Positions 54,528 to 64,000 of a DNA stretch of 64,000 nt are shown here, piece after piece; the first letter of the stretch is position 1, and each line of letters starts with the position of its first letter. The notes below the pieces were generated by a model. That model was not told the origin of the DNA and ran no database searches. It was given only the letters and a program-made list of their open reading frames with translations. The translations under genes were made by a program, and so were the position numbers. Origin of the DNA: Sphingopyxis jiangsuensis (GTDB taxonomy: Bacteria > Pseudomonadota > Alphaproteobacteria > Sphingomonadales > Sphingomonadaceae); NCBI RefSeq assembly GCF_016734905.1, contig NZ_JAERPO010000002.1, positions 310,001 to 374,000 on the forward strand, in the 5' to 3' direction.

Positions 54528-55745
54528 TCATTTCGACTGGCGCGCGAGCAGCTTCAAACGCAGCGCGTTGAGCTTGATGAAACCCGCCGCATCCTTCTGG
54601 TCATAGGCGCCGGCATCGTCCTCGAAGGTCACATGGCGCTCGCTGTACAGGCTGTGCGGCGATTTGCGGCCGACGACGCTCGCATTGCCCTTGTAGAGCT
54701 TGAGCCGCACCGTGCCGGTCACCTTCTGCTGGCTGTGGTCGATCGCCGCCTGCAGCATCTCGCGCTCGGGCGCGAACCAGAAGCCGTTATAGATGAGCTC
54801 GGCATATTTCGGCATCAGCTCGTCTTTCAGATGCGCCGCGCCGCGGTCGAGCGTGATGCTTTCGATGCCGCGATGCGCGCGGGCATAAATCTCGCCGCCG
54901 GGCGTTTCGTACATGCCGCGCGACTTCATCCCGACGAAGCGGTTCTCGACAAGGTCGAGGCGGCCGATGCCATGCTTGCGGCCAAGGTCGTTCAATGCCG
55001 CGAGCAGCGTCGCGGGCGACATCGCCTGCCCGTTGAGCGCGACGCCATCGCCGCGCTCGAAATCGATCGTGATATATTCGGGCGCGTCGGGCGCGTCCTC
55101 GGGATTGACCGTGCGCGAATAGACATAGTCGGGAGTCTCTTCCCACGGGTCCTCGAGCACCTTGCCTTCGGACGAAGTGTGGAGGAGGTTCGCGTCGGTC
55201 GAGAAGGGACTTTCGCCGCGCTTGTCCTTGGGAACCGGAATCTGATGCTTTTCGGCCCAGGCGATCAATGCGGTGCGACTGGTGAGGTCCCAGTCGCGCC
55301 ACGGCGCGATCACCTTGATGTCGGGGTTGAGCGCATAGGCGCTCAGTTCGAAACGCACCTGGTCATTGCCCTTGCCCGTCGCACCGTGCGCCACCGCGTC
55401 GGCGCCGGTTTCCTTCGCAATCTCGACCAGCCGTTTCGAGATCAGCGGGCGCGCGATCGAGGTGCCGAGCAGATAATCGCCCTCGTAGCGCGCATTGGCG
55501 CGCATCATCGGGAAGACGAAGTCGCGGACGAATTCCTCTTTCAGGTCGTCGATATAGATATGCTCGGGCTTGATCCCCATCAGCTCGGCCTTGGCGCGCG
55601 CGGGCTCCAGCTCTTCGCCCTGCCCCAGATCGGCGGTGAAGGTCACGACCTCGCAGCCATAGGTAACCTGAAGCCATTTCAGGATGACGCTCGTGTCGAG
55701 GCCGCCCGAATAGGCAAGGACAACGCGCTTGATGGAATCGGTCAT
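54528..55745 (-). CDS. argG: Argininosuccinate synthase
   Basis: A 405-residue ArgG that joins citrulline and aspartate with ATP. It has the PP-loop AYSGGLDTS at 10-18, [15 protein letters not shown] near 87-101, and [13 protein letters not shown] near 117-129. The start at 55745 begins [15 protein letters not shown] as in homologues; the frame is open further upstream without homology. It is monocistronic between divergent DUF1801 and co-directional threonine aldolase genes. Confidence 0.97.
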   Translation of the reverse strand: MTDSIKRVVLAYSGGLDTSVILKWLQVTYGCEVVTFTADLGQGEELEPARAKAELMGIKPEHIYIDDLKEEFVRDFVFPMMRANARYEGDYLLGTSIARPLISKRLVEIAKETGADAVAHGATGKGNDQVRFELSAYALNPDIKVIAPWRDWDLTSRTALIAWAEKHQIPVPKDKRGESPFSTDANLLHTSSEGKVLEDPWEETPDYVYSRTVNPEDAPDAPEYITIDFERGDGVALNGQAMSPATLLAALNDLGRKHGIGRLDLVENRFVGMKSRGMYETPGGEIYARAHRGIESITLDRGAAHLKDELMPKYAELIYNGFWFAPEREMLQAAIDHSQQKVTGTVRLKLYKGNASVVGRKSPHSLYSERHVTFEDDAGAYDQKDAAGFIKLNALRLKLLARQSK

Positions 55746-55821
55746 GGCTGTACCTTTGGCTGGAAAGACGCGGGCGCGGCTAGCAGGCTGCCGGTTGCGG
55801 CGCAAGCGGCGGGGAGGCCTT

Positions 55822-56259
55822 ATGGGCAAGGCGGAAATCAAGACCAAGGCCACCGACGTCGCGGTCGATGACTTTATCGCAGCGGTTCCGCACGACAGGC
55901 GGCGCGAGGAAGCGCGCATCGTCGACGCCATCCACCGCCGCGTCACCGGCTTCGAGCCCAAAATGTGGGGGCCGTCGATTATCGGCTATGGCAGCTATGA
56001 CTATGTCTATGACAGCGGCCATTCGGGAACGATGTGCCGCGCGGGATTCAGCCCGCGCAAGGCGGCGATGACCGTCTATCTGATGGGCAATTACTGCGAC
56101 CGGCAGGCCGAGGCCGACGCGCTGTTCGCGCGGCTCGGCAAGCACAAGACCGGGAAATCCTGTCTTTACATCAACAAGCTCGCCGACGTCGACCTCGACG
56201 CGTTCGAAGGGCTGGTGGCGCTGAGCTGGGACGTGATGAACCGGCTTTATCCCGCCTGA
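55822..56259 (+). CDS. DUF1801 domain protein
   Basis: A 145-residue cytosolic protein. [22 protein letters not shown] near 51-72 and [15 protein letters not shown] near 77-91 are characteristic of DUF1801 (YdhG-like). A C-terminal [17 protein letters not shown] completes the domain. The function is unknown; the fold is SCP2/heat-shock-like. The start is placed at the ATG 55822 after GGGGAGG. Confidence 0.85.
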   Translation: MGKAEIKTKATDVAVDDFIAAVPHDRRREEARIVDAIHRRVTGFEPKMWGPSIIGYGSYDYVYDSGHSGTMCRAGFSPRKAAMTVYLMGNYCDRQAEADALFARLGKHKTGKSCLYINKLADVDLDAFEGLVALSWDVMNRLYPA

Positions 56260-56262
56260 CCT

Positions 56263-56290
56263 CGTCATCCCGGCTTTCGCCGGGATGACG
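56263..56290. repeat. REP-like hairpin between DUF1801 and cfa genes
   Basis: CGTCATCCCGGC and GCCGGGATGACG are perfect inverted arms around TTTC. It ends one base before the cfa stop codon region and shares arms with the element at 49832. It may serve as a terminator for both convergent genes. Confidence 0.75.
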
Positions 56291-56291
56291 A

Positions 56292-57539
56292 TTACGTTGC
56301 AACGCGCGTGTGGCCCGCCTCCGCCGCCGCCATATAGTCGCGCGTCAGCGGCAGCGCGTGGCGGCTGCGCGCGAACTGGATCTGGTAATTGCCCATTCCG
56401 CCGCTTTCGAACGCCGCGGTCGCACCCGCGAGGTAAAAGGTCCACATTCGATAGAAGCGCTCGTCCTTGAGTCCGGTGATCTCGTCCCTGTGCGCGAGCG
56501 TGTTGGCATACCAATGGCGTAGCGTCTTGGCATAATGGAGCCGCAGCGTTTCGACGTCGGTGACGATCAACCGGCTCTTTTCACTGGCCGCAAGCGTCTC
56601 GCTGAGCGCGGGGATATAGCCGCCGGGGAAGATATATTTGCGCGTGAAGGCGTCGGTCGAGCCGGGCTTTCCGAACCGCCCGATCGTGTGGAGCAGCATC
56701 ACCCCGTCGGCGGTCATCAGGTTGGCGCAGGCGCGGAAGAAAATATCGAAATTGCGCGCGCCGACATGTTCGAACATGCCCACCGAGACGATGCGGTCGA
56801 AGCGCCCCGCCTCGCGCGCGGCAAGGTCGCGATAGTCGATCAGCTCGAACCGCACGCGGTCGGCCACGCCCGCCGCTGCCGCGCGCTCCTGCGCAAGCGC
56901 GAGCTGTTCGTGCGAGAGGGTGATGCCAAGCACCTCGACGTCGGCGAGCTTCGCGAGCGTGATCGCCATCCCGCCCCAGCCGCAACCGATGTCGAGCACC
57001 CGCTGCCCCGGCGCAAGCGCAAGCTTTGCCGCGATATGCACCTTCTTCGCTTCCTGCGCTTCGTCGAGCGTCATGTCCTCGCGCGGCCAGTAGGCGCAGC
57101 TATATTGCATGTCGGCATCGAGGAAGAGGCGGTAGAGATTGTTGCCGATGTCGTAATGATGCGCGACGTTCGACCGTGAACGGCTGCGGCGATTGATCGA
57201 ATCGATGCGCGTCTTGACCCAATCGACCGCTTCGCCGACCGGCCCCTTGTCCTTGAGTTTGGCGCCGCGATCCCACGGCGTGTTCATGCGCAGCAGCGCG
57301 ACCAGCTCCATGATGTCGCCCTGCTCGATCAGCATCTCGCCGTCCATGAAGGCTTCGGCGGCGCCGAGCCGCGGGTCGAGGATGATGCGGCGCATCCCCT
57401 TGCGGCTGGTGAAACGGATCGCGACCTCGGGAAAGCCCGGCGCCGGCGTGCCATAGGTTTCGACCGTCCCGTCGGGACCGGTGACGGTCAGGCGCCCCTT
57501 GTGGATGACGCGCGAGAGAAAGGGGGAGAGTATCGACAT
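56292..57539 (-). CDS. cfa: Cyclopropane-fatty-acyl-phospholipid synthase
   Basis: A 415-residue SAM-dependent enzyme that methylenates cis double bonds of membrane phospholipids. SAM motif I is VLDIGCGWGGMA near 195-206. YSCAYWP near 164, GMFEHVGARN near 276 and FPGGYIP near 318 are CFA-synthase motifs. The start at 57539 is the first ATG before the conserved part. It lies in a gene order cytochrome b - molybdoprotein - cfa on the minus strand. Confidence 0.92.
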   Translation of the reverse strand: MSILSPFLSRVIHKGRLTVTGPDGTVETYGTPAPGFPEVAIRFTSRKGMRRIILDPRLGAAEAFMDGEMLIEQGDIMELVALLRMNTPWDRGAKLKDKGPVGEAVDWVKTRIDSINRRSRSRSNVAHHYDIGNNLYRLFLDADMQYSCAYWPREDMTLDEAQEAKKVHIAAKLALAPGQRVLDIGCGWGGMAITLAKLADVEVLGITLSHEQLALAQERAAAAGVADRVRFELIDYRDLAAREAGRFDRIVSVGMFEHVGARNFDIFFRACANLMTADGVMLLHTIGRFGKPGSTDAFTRKYIFPGGYIPALSETLAASEKSRLIVTDVETLRLHYAKTLRHWYANTLAHRDEITGLKDERFYRMWTFYLAGATAAFESGGMGNYQIQFARSRHALPLTRDYMAAAEAGHTRVAT

Positions 57540-57580
57540 GGCGGTCACTCGTCTGCGACTTCGAATCGCTTTTCCTTCAA

Positions 57581-58360
57581 TCAGATACCGGCATACCATT
57601 CATAATCGACGCGGTCTTCCCAATAGCCGCCCTTGCCCCGGCCGATGCCGTCGAGGCTGGCGACCGCCTCGATGCCGGTCAGATATTTGGCGTGCTTGTA
57701 CCCCAATTGCCGCTCGAGCCGCAGGCGCAGCGGCGCGCCATTGGCGATCGGCAGCACCGCGCCGTTGAGCGCCCAGGCAAGGATCGTCTGCGGGTGGCGT
57801 GCGTCGATCATGTCGCAGCTTTCATAATAGAGCGCGTCGCCGAGCCGGTCGGCGCAGCGGAAGACGATATAGCGCGCGGCATCGCGCACCCCCGCCGCCT
57901 TCAGGATCGTCGCAAGCTGCGGCCCCGTCCATTCGCCGATCGCGCTCCACCCCTCGACGCAATCGTGGCGCGTGATCTGCGAGCGCTGGGGCATCGCGCG
58001 AATGTCGGCCATCGACAGCGACAGCGGCCGCGCGACAAGTCCCGTCACCGCGACGCGCCAGTCGGCGAAGCCCCGCGCCGCGTGCGCGGCATAGTCTGCA
58101 CCCGGCGGCAGGCGGGTTCCGTTCGCGCGAAAGACGGGCGACAGGTCGGCGCGGGAAAATTCGCGCGCCAGCGCATTGCGGTCCATCAGCGCGCGCTGGC
58201 TCGCGCGGTTCATCTCCTCGCCCATCGACAATATCTTGCGGACCGCGGGCGCATCGTTGATCGCGTCGCACCCGGCGAGCAGCGGTAGCGCCCCGGCGGT
58301 CGCAACAAGGCCGCCCGCGCGCGTGAGCAGGCGGCGGCGCGGGATGACGACGCCGCTCAT
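57581..58360 (-). CDS. Tat-exported molybdopterin oxidoreductase, MsrP/YedY-like
   Basis: A 259-residue protein of the sulfite-oxidase fold. The N-terminus has a twin-arginine-type RRRLLTRAGG followed by a lipobox LLAGC with Cys31, so it is probably a Tat-exported lipoprotein. The Mo ligand is Cys134 in TRHDCVEGW. RLRLERQLGYKHAKYL near the C-terminus is typical. Its start overlaps the stop of the cytochrome b gene (ATGA). It probably receives electrons from that cytochrome to reduce a periplasmic substrate, such as methionine sulfoxide in the best-known relatives. Confidence 0.88.
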   Translation of the reverse strand: MSGVVIPRRRLLTRAGGLVATAGALPLLAGCDAINDAPAVRKILSMGEEMNRASQRALMDRNALAREFSRADLSPVFRANGTRLPPGADYAAHAARGFADWRVAVTGLVARPLSLSMADIRAMPQRSQITRHDCVEGWSAIGEWTGPQLATILKAAGVRDAARYIVFRCADRLGDALYYESCDMIDARHPQTILAWALNGAVLPIANGAPLRLRLERQLGYKHAKYLTGIEAVASLDGIGRGKGGYWEDRVDYEWYAGI

Positions 58361-59223
58361 GCGCCCATGTCCTTCACATCCTTCGGCTCGGGCAGCCGGA
58401 ACCAGCCCGTCACCATCGACCGGATCTCGTTCACCGGACCGGCGAGCAGCACCATCGCGATGTGGACGAGAAAGAAAGCAACGAGCGCCCATGCCGCGAT
58501 GAAGTGGATCGACCGCGCGCTCTGCCGCCCTCCGAACAGGTCGAGCATCCACGGCGCCGCTGCATTCATTCCGGGCGACATCGTCAGCCCCGTCGCGATC
58601 ATCAGCGGCAACAGCACGAAAATTACCCCGATATAGCTCAGCTTCTGGAGGATATTGTAACGCGCCGCCGCCTCGCCGGTCGGGAAGCGCAGCCGCGCAT
58701 GCTCCTTGATGTCGTGCCAGATATGGCGCGGCGACCATTCGGCGCGGCGGACGTGCAAATCCTTGCGCAAATGACCTCCGAACACCGTCCACAGCATGTA
58801 AAGCGTCAGGCTGATCGCGAGCACCCAGGCGAAGAAGAGGTGCCAGCGCCGCCCGTCGGCAAGGCTGTAGCGCGTCGGGATCGTCGCCCAGCCCGGAAAC
58901 GCCCAGGTCTTTTCGACGCCCGCGCTGTCGGTCCAGCGCCCGAGCACGCCCGTCGTCTCGACGCGCAGCGATCCGACGCGCAGAAAACCGCTGTCCTCGG
59001 TCGCGCCGATCACCAGCCACGCCGGATCGTGGTTCGCGCCATATTGCCCCCAATAGAGACGCGGGTGCGCGTTGAAGATCATCAGCCCGCTCATCAGCAG
59101 GACGAGCAGGGTCACGGCATTGGTCCAGTGCCAGATGCGCGCTGGAAGCCGGTGACGATAAACGCGCTTCGGCGGCGGTGCGGCGGGAGCGGCAGGAGCG
59201 GCAGGAGGCGTAGCGTCGGCCAT
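58357..59223 (-). CDS. Membrane cytochrome b (b561/hydrogenase-type)
   Basis: A 288-residue protein with an Ala/Pro-rich cytosolic N-terminus and four predicted helices carrying histidines for two b-type haems (RIWHWTNAV, RRWHLFFAW, RSIHFIAAW, FFLVHIAMV). A long second-loop insertion between helices 1 and 2 is exported. Together with the overlapping molybdoprotein gene it forms a quinol-oxidising pair that feeds electrons to the periplasm. It replaces the MsrQ-type partner seen in enterobacteria. Confidence 0.88.
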   Translation of the reverse strand: MADATPPAAPAAPAAPPPKRVYRHRLPARIWHWTNAVTLLVLLMSGLMIFNAHPRLYWGQYGANHDPAWLVIGATEDSGFLRVGSLRVETTGVLGRWTDSAGVEKTWAFPGWATIPTRYSLADGRRWHLFFAWVLAISLTLYMLWTVFGGHLRKDLHVRRAEWSPRHIWHDIKEHARLRFPTGEAAARYNILQKLSYIGVIFVLLPLMIATGLTMSPGMNAAAPWMLDLFGGRQSARSIHFIAAWALVAFFLVHIAMVLLAGPVNEIRSMVTGWFRLPEPKDVKDMGA

Positions 59224-59253
59224 GTCTCCTGTTCGCTCCCTCCGCTTCGCCGG

Positions 59254-60966
<1,713 letters not shown>

Positions 60967-61041
60967 CGGGTACTCTCCTCTTGGTCTCGTCGCACTTACC
61001 CCTTATGGGGAAGCCTCTTCTGGGGAAGGTCCGAGATATTT

Positions 61042-61923
61042 ATGTTTCTTTTTGCAACCCTAGCGGACGCAACGCAATATGTGAACTTCCAAGAGATGAT
61101 GGGGGCGAACAGCGAGATTGCGTTCAGCGTCTTCGGCCTGCCGATCCGCTGGTATGCGCTTGCATATCTTGCCGGAATCTTCCTCGGCTATTGGTATCTG
61201 CTCAAGCTGATTGCACAGCCCGGCGCCCCGATGGCGCGGCGCCACGCCGACGACATGATCTTCTATGCCATGCTCGGGATCATCCTCGGCGGGCGGCTCG
61301 GTTATGTCCTTTTCTATAATCTCGAAGCCTATATCGCCGACCCGGTGGCGATCCTCCGGCTGTGGGACGGCGGCATGTCGCTCCACGGCGGCGTCCTCGG
61401 CGTGCTGGCCGCCATCTGGTATGTGACGCGCAAGGAAAAGCTGAGTTTCCTGCGCTTTTGCGACTATATTGCCTGCGTCGTCCCCTTCGGCCTGTTCCTC
61501 GGGCGCGTCGCCAATTTCGTCAACGGCGAACTGTGGGGCCGCGTAACGACGGTACCATGGGCGATCGTCTTCCCGGGCGGGGCAGGCGATCTGCCGCGCC
61601 ACCCGAGCCAGCTTTACGAAGCAGGGCTCGAGGGGCTGGTGATGATGGCGGTGCTCGCCTGGCTCTTCTGGCGCACCGACGCGCGTTACAAGCCCGGCTT
61701 TCTCGTCGGCATGGCGTCGATCATCTATGGCATCAGCCGCTTTGCGGTCGAGTTCGTACGCGAGCCCGATGTCCAGCGGCTATGGGTGGTCGAGGCGACG
61801 GGCCTGTCGATGGGCCAGTGGCTGACGGTCCCGATGATTGCGATCGGGCTATGGCTCGTCGCGACTGCCAAAGGCCGCCGCCAGCGCGTCGAACCGGTCG
61901 CGGGAACCGACAGCATTGCCTGA
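61042..61923 (+). CDS. lgt: Prolipoprotein diacylglyceryl transferase
   Basis: A 293-residue inner-membrane enzyme that moves diacylglycerol from phosphatidylglycerol to the lipobox cysteine. The conserved RWYALAYLAG, GGRLGYVLFYN, GGMSLHGGVLG and GRVANFVNGELWGR segments are present with about seven helices. The chosen ATG is 61042. The frame is open for about 860 codons upstream, but that is antisense to other genes. It is the first gene of a tight lgt-midA-GNAT-pgeF operon. Confidence 0.95.
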   Translation: MFLFATLADATQYVNFQEMMGANSEIAFSVFGLPIRWYALAYLAGIFLGYWYLLKLIAQPGAPMARRHADDMIFYAMLGIILGGRLGYVLFYNLEAYIADPVAILRLWDGGMSLHGGVLGVLAAIWYVTRKEKLSFLRFCDYIACVVPFGLFLGRVANFVNGELWGRVTTVPWAIVFPGGAGDLPRHPSQLYEAGLEGLVMMAVLAWLFWRTDARYKPGFLVGMASIIYGISRFAVEFVREPDVQRLWVVEATGLSMGQWLTVPMIAIGLWLVATAKGRRQRVEPVAGTDSIA

Positions 61924-62977
61924 CCGCCCGCCCTCACCGGCGCAGCTTTTGACCGAAATCGCGGCGGCGCGGGGGGTGAGCGTCGCCGACTATATGGCGG
62001 CCGCCAATGCGCACTATTATGCGACGCGCGACCCGCTCGGCGCCGCGGGCGATTTCACCACCGCGCCCGAGATCAGCCAGATGTTCGGCGAAATGGTCGG
62101 CATCTGGATCGCCGACCTGTGGACGCGCGCGGGGCGCCCCGCCTTTCGCTATGTCGAGCTCGGCCCCGGCCGCGGCACGCTCGCCGCCGATGCGCTGCGG
62201 GTGATGACGCGTTTCGGCTGCACGCCCGCCGGCGTCGAGCTTGTCGAGACGAGCGCGGCGCTGCGCTCGGCCCAACTGTCACGCATCGCGCAGGCCGAGC
62301 ATCATGACGAGGTCGCGGCGCTACCCTCCGACACGCCGCTCGTCATCGTCGCGAACGAATTTTTCGACGCGCTGCCCGTCCACCAATATGTCCGCACCGG
62401 CGACGGATGGCGCGAACGCATGGTCGTGCGCCGCGACGGACGGCTGCACGCGGTTCCCGGCGATGTGCCCGCCGACGATGCCGTCCCCGCCGCGCTGCGC
62501 GATGCCGACGAGGGCGCGATCGTCGAGACCGCCCCCGCCTCCGCCGCCGTCATGCAGGCCTGCGCCTTTCGCCTCGCACGGCAGGGCGGCGCGATGCTCG
62601 CGATCGACTATGGCCATGTCGGCCCGGCAGCGGGCGACACGCTTCAGGCGGTTAAGGCGCACAAATATGCCGACCCCTTCGCCGACCCCGGCGAGGTCGA
62701 CCTGACCGCGCACGTCGATTTTGCCCCGCTGGCAGAGGTCGCGCGGCGCGCGGGGGCAATCGTCCACGGCCCCGTGACGCAGGGCGCCTTGCTGCGCGCG
62801 ATGGGCATCGACGCGCGGCTCGCAGGCCTGTCCGCCGCCGCGCCCGACCGCGCAGAGGAGCTGACCGGCCAGCGCGACCGGCTCGTCGATCCCGATGCGA
62901 TGGGCGACTTGTTCAAGGCGATGGCGGTGACCGCGTCCGGCTGGCCGCGCCCCGAAGGCTTCGGGATGGCGGCATGA
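61916..62977 (+). CDS. SAM-dependent methyltransferase, MidA/NDUFAF7 family
   Basis: A 353-residue class I methyltransferase. YYATRDPLGAAGDFTTAPEISQMFGEM near 40-66 and YVELGPGRGTLAADALR near 85-101 (SAM site) are family hallmarks, with NEFFDALPVHQY near 148-159. The human homologue NDUFAF7 dimethylates an arginine of complex I. The best start is a TTG at 61916 that overlaps the lgt stop by 8 bases; no ATG or GTG fits. The stop overlaps the next gene (ATGA). Confidence 0.88.
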   Translation: MPDRPPSPAQLLTEIAAARGVSVADYMAAANAHYYATRDPLGAAGDFTTAPEISQMFGEMVGIWIADLWTRAGRPAFRYVELGPGRGTLAADALRVMTRFGCTPAGVELVETSAALRSAQLSRIAQAEHHDEVAALPSDTPLVIVANEFFDALPVHQYVRTGDGWRERMVVRRDGRLHAVPGDVPADDAVPAALRDADEGAIVETAPASAAVMQACAFRLARQGGAMLAIDYGHVGPAAGDTLQAVKAHKYADPFADPGEVDLTAHVDFAPLAEVARRAGAIVHGPVTQGALLRAMGIDARLAGLSAAAPDRAEELTGQRDRLVDPDAMGDLFKAMAVTASGWPRPEGFGMAA

Positions 62978-63492
62978 CCCAGATCGAACTCGCGACCGCG
63001 CGCGACGCCGAAGCGCTGTCGGCTTTTGCCGAGGCGTCTTTCGCCGCCACTTTCGGCCATATTTACGATCCCGCCGACCTTGCCGCCTTCCTTTCCGGCT
63101 GGAACCCGCCCGAACGGCTGCGCGCGCAGATCGCCGATCCCGACTGGACGATCGCGCTCGTGCGAAATGGGGACGGCACCATCGCCGGCTTCGCCAAGCT
63201 CGGCCCGGTCGATTTCGACCTCCCCGCCGGACAGCCTGCCGACAATGCAGTCGAGCTGCACCAGCTTTATGTCGCAGAGGAAGCCAAAGGCCGCGGCATC
63301 GCCGCCGCGCTGATGGACTGGGGCATCGTCTGGGCGCGGGCACGCGCTGCGATCCTCTATCTGTCGGTCTTCACCGAAAATCCGCGCGCGCAGGCTTTTT
63401 ATCGCCGCTATGGTTTCGTCGATGTCGGTCGCAACGCCTTTCGCGTCGGCAATCATGTCGACGAGGACCGCATCTGGAGGCTCGACCTTTGA
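62974..63492 (+). CDS. GNAT-family N-acetyltransferase
   Basis: A 172-residue acetyltransferase. The acetyl-CoA loop is VAEEAKGRGIAAALM near 107-121. A C-terminal NPRAQAFYRRYGFVDVG near 137-153 is typical. The acceptor is unknown. Its ATG overlaps the midA stop and its stop overlaps the pgeF TTG start, so all four genes are likely translated in series. Confidence 0.9.
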   Translation: MTQIELATARDAEALSAFAEASFAATFGHIYDPADLAAFLSGWNPPERLRAQIADPDWTIALVRNGDGTIAGFAKLGPVDFDLPAGQPADNAVELHQLYVAEEAKGRGIAAALMDWGIVWARARAAILYLSVFTENPRAQAFYRRYGFVDVGRNAFRVGNHVDEDRIWRLDL

Positions 63493-64000
63493 CCCCGCCC
63501 TTCGCCACCGCCGCTCCGCTGGCCGGAGTCCCGCACGGATTTTTCGGGCGTCAGGGCGGCGTGTCGACGGGCGAGCTCGCCTCGCTCAACTGCGGGCTCG
63601 GGTCGGGCGACGATCCCGCGCTGATCGCCGAAAACCGCCGCCGCGCCGCCGACGCGGTGCTGCCGGGCGCGGCGCTTACCGGGCTTTATCAGGTCCATGG
63701 CGCACGCTGCGTCATCGTCGATGCGGCCAGCGACCTTGCCGCACGGCCCGAGGCCGATGCGCTCGCGACGCGCACACCGGGCATCCTGCTCGCCATCCTC
63801 ACCGCCGACTGCGTGCCCGTGCTGTTCGCCGATGCCGAAGCGGGCGTCGTCGGCGCGGCGCATGCGGGGTGGAAGGGCGCGCTCGCGGGTGTCACCGACA
63901 GGACGCTCGCCACAATGGAAAGCCTCGGCGCGCGGCGCGACCATATCGCCGCCGCCATTGGCCCGTGCATTGGCCGCGGCTCCTATGAGGTCGACATGGT
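63489..64000 (+). CDS. pgeF: Peptidoglycan editing factor PgeF, N-terminal part (runs off window)
   Basis: An incomplete frame of 170 codons continuing past the window end. A TTG start overlaps the GNAT stop (TTGA). PHGFFGRQGGVSTG near 16-29, YQVHG near 71, TADCVPVLFAD near 102-112 and AHAGWKG near 120-126 match the Cu-oxidase_4/YfiH family. The His and Cys residues in these motifs bind zinc at the active site. Members remove L-serine-containing muropeptides or act on purine nucleosides. The 3' end cannot be seen. Confidence 0.92.
   Translation, partial: MTPPFATAAPLAGVPHGFFGRQGGVSTGELASLNCGLGSGDDPALIAENRRRAADAVLPGAALTGLYQVHGARCVIVDAASDLAARPEADALATRTPGILLAILTADCVPVLFADAEAGVVGAAHAGWKGALAGVTDRTLATMESLGARRDHIAAAIGPCIGRGSYEVDM

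Overview
The window is about 64 kb of GC-rich alphaproteobacterial chromosome. The two TonB-dependent receptors, class I PHA synthase with a lysine/alanine-rich phasin, DUF2721 and DUF3011 proteins, stand-alone LytTR regulators, and many ATGA/GTGA gene overlaps all point to Sphingomonadales. A Sphingopyxis-like genome is my best guess, but I cannot prove the genus. No rRNA, CRISPR array or intact insertion sequence is visible. One tRNA gene, tRNA-Arg(UCU), is present.

Layout. 0-9.5 kb: the 3' end of glpD, the peroxide-reducing ahpC/ahpF pair, fdhD-mobA convergent with a YdeP/FdhF-type molybdoenzyme, and a TetR-glycosyltransferase operon. 9.6-22.3 kb looks accessory, with long gene-poor gaps and some AT-rich DNA. 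It holds a tandem PilZ protein, two secreted proteins (one a large PGAP1-like lipase), a LytS-type kinase with three LytTR regulators, and a large TonB receptor. One of the three regulators has lost its phospho-acceptor aspartate. 22.5-32.2 kb is a coherent catabolic cluster. On the minus strand run an AraC regulator, an SDR, E1-alpha, E1-beta, a free-standing lipoyl domain and a lipoate-ligase-like protein. On the plus strand, divergently, run a TonB receptor, a Dke1-like cupin dioxygenase and a PrpE-like acyl-CoA synthetase. The cluster ends against a frameshifted integrase remnant beside tRNA-Arg, as if it were an integrated island. 32.7-64 kb is mostly core: queuosine precursor transport, purQ/purS, bfd-bfr iron storage, ccmA/ccmB, purA, an amidase, alaC-type aminotransferase, phaC/phasin, clpS, murA, argG, cfa, a MsrP-like molybdoprotein with its cytochrome b, an acyl-CoA ligase, and lgt-midA-GNAT-pgeF.

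The strongest candidate for something new is the 22.5-32.2 kb cluster. It encodes a thiamine-diphosphate E1 whose only visible partner is a 76-residue lipoyl carrier made beside its own ligase, with no E2 acyltransferase or E3 in the window. Beside it lie a three-histidine diketone-cleaving-type cupin and an acyl-CoA synthetase. I infer a pathway that imports a substrate through the TonB receptor, cleaves a beta-dicarbonyl with O2, and converts the acid and alpha-dicarbonyl products to acyl-CoA. Other observations are tandem palindromic operators in front of bfd, an iron-box-like site plus a structured leader in front of a neighbouring unknown gene, paired TTGTGC-N3-GCACAA operators at the phasin promoter, and several families of REP-like hairpins between genes.
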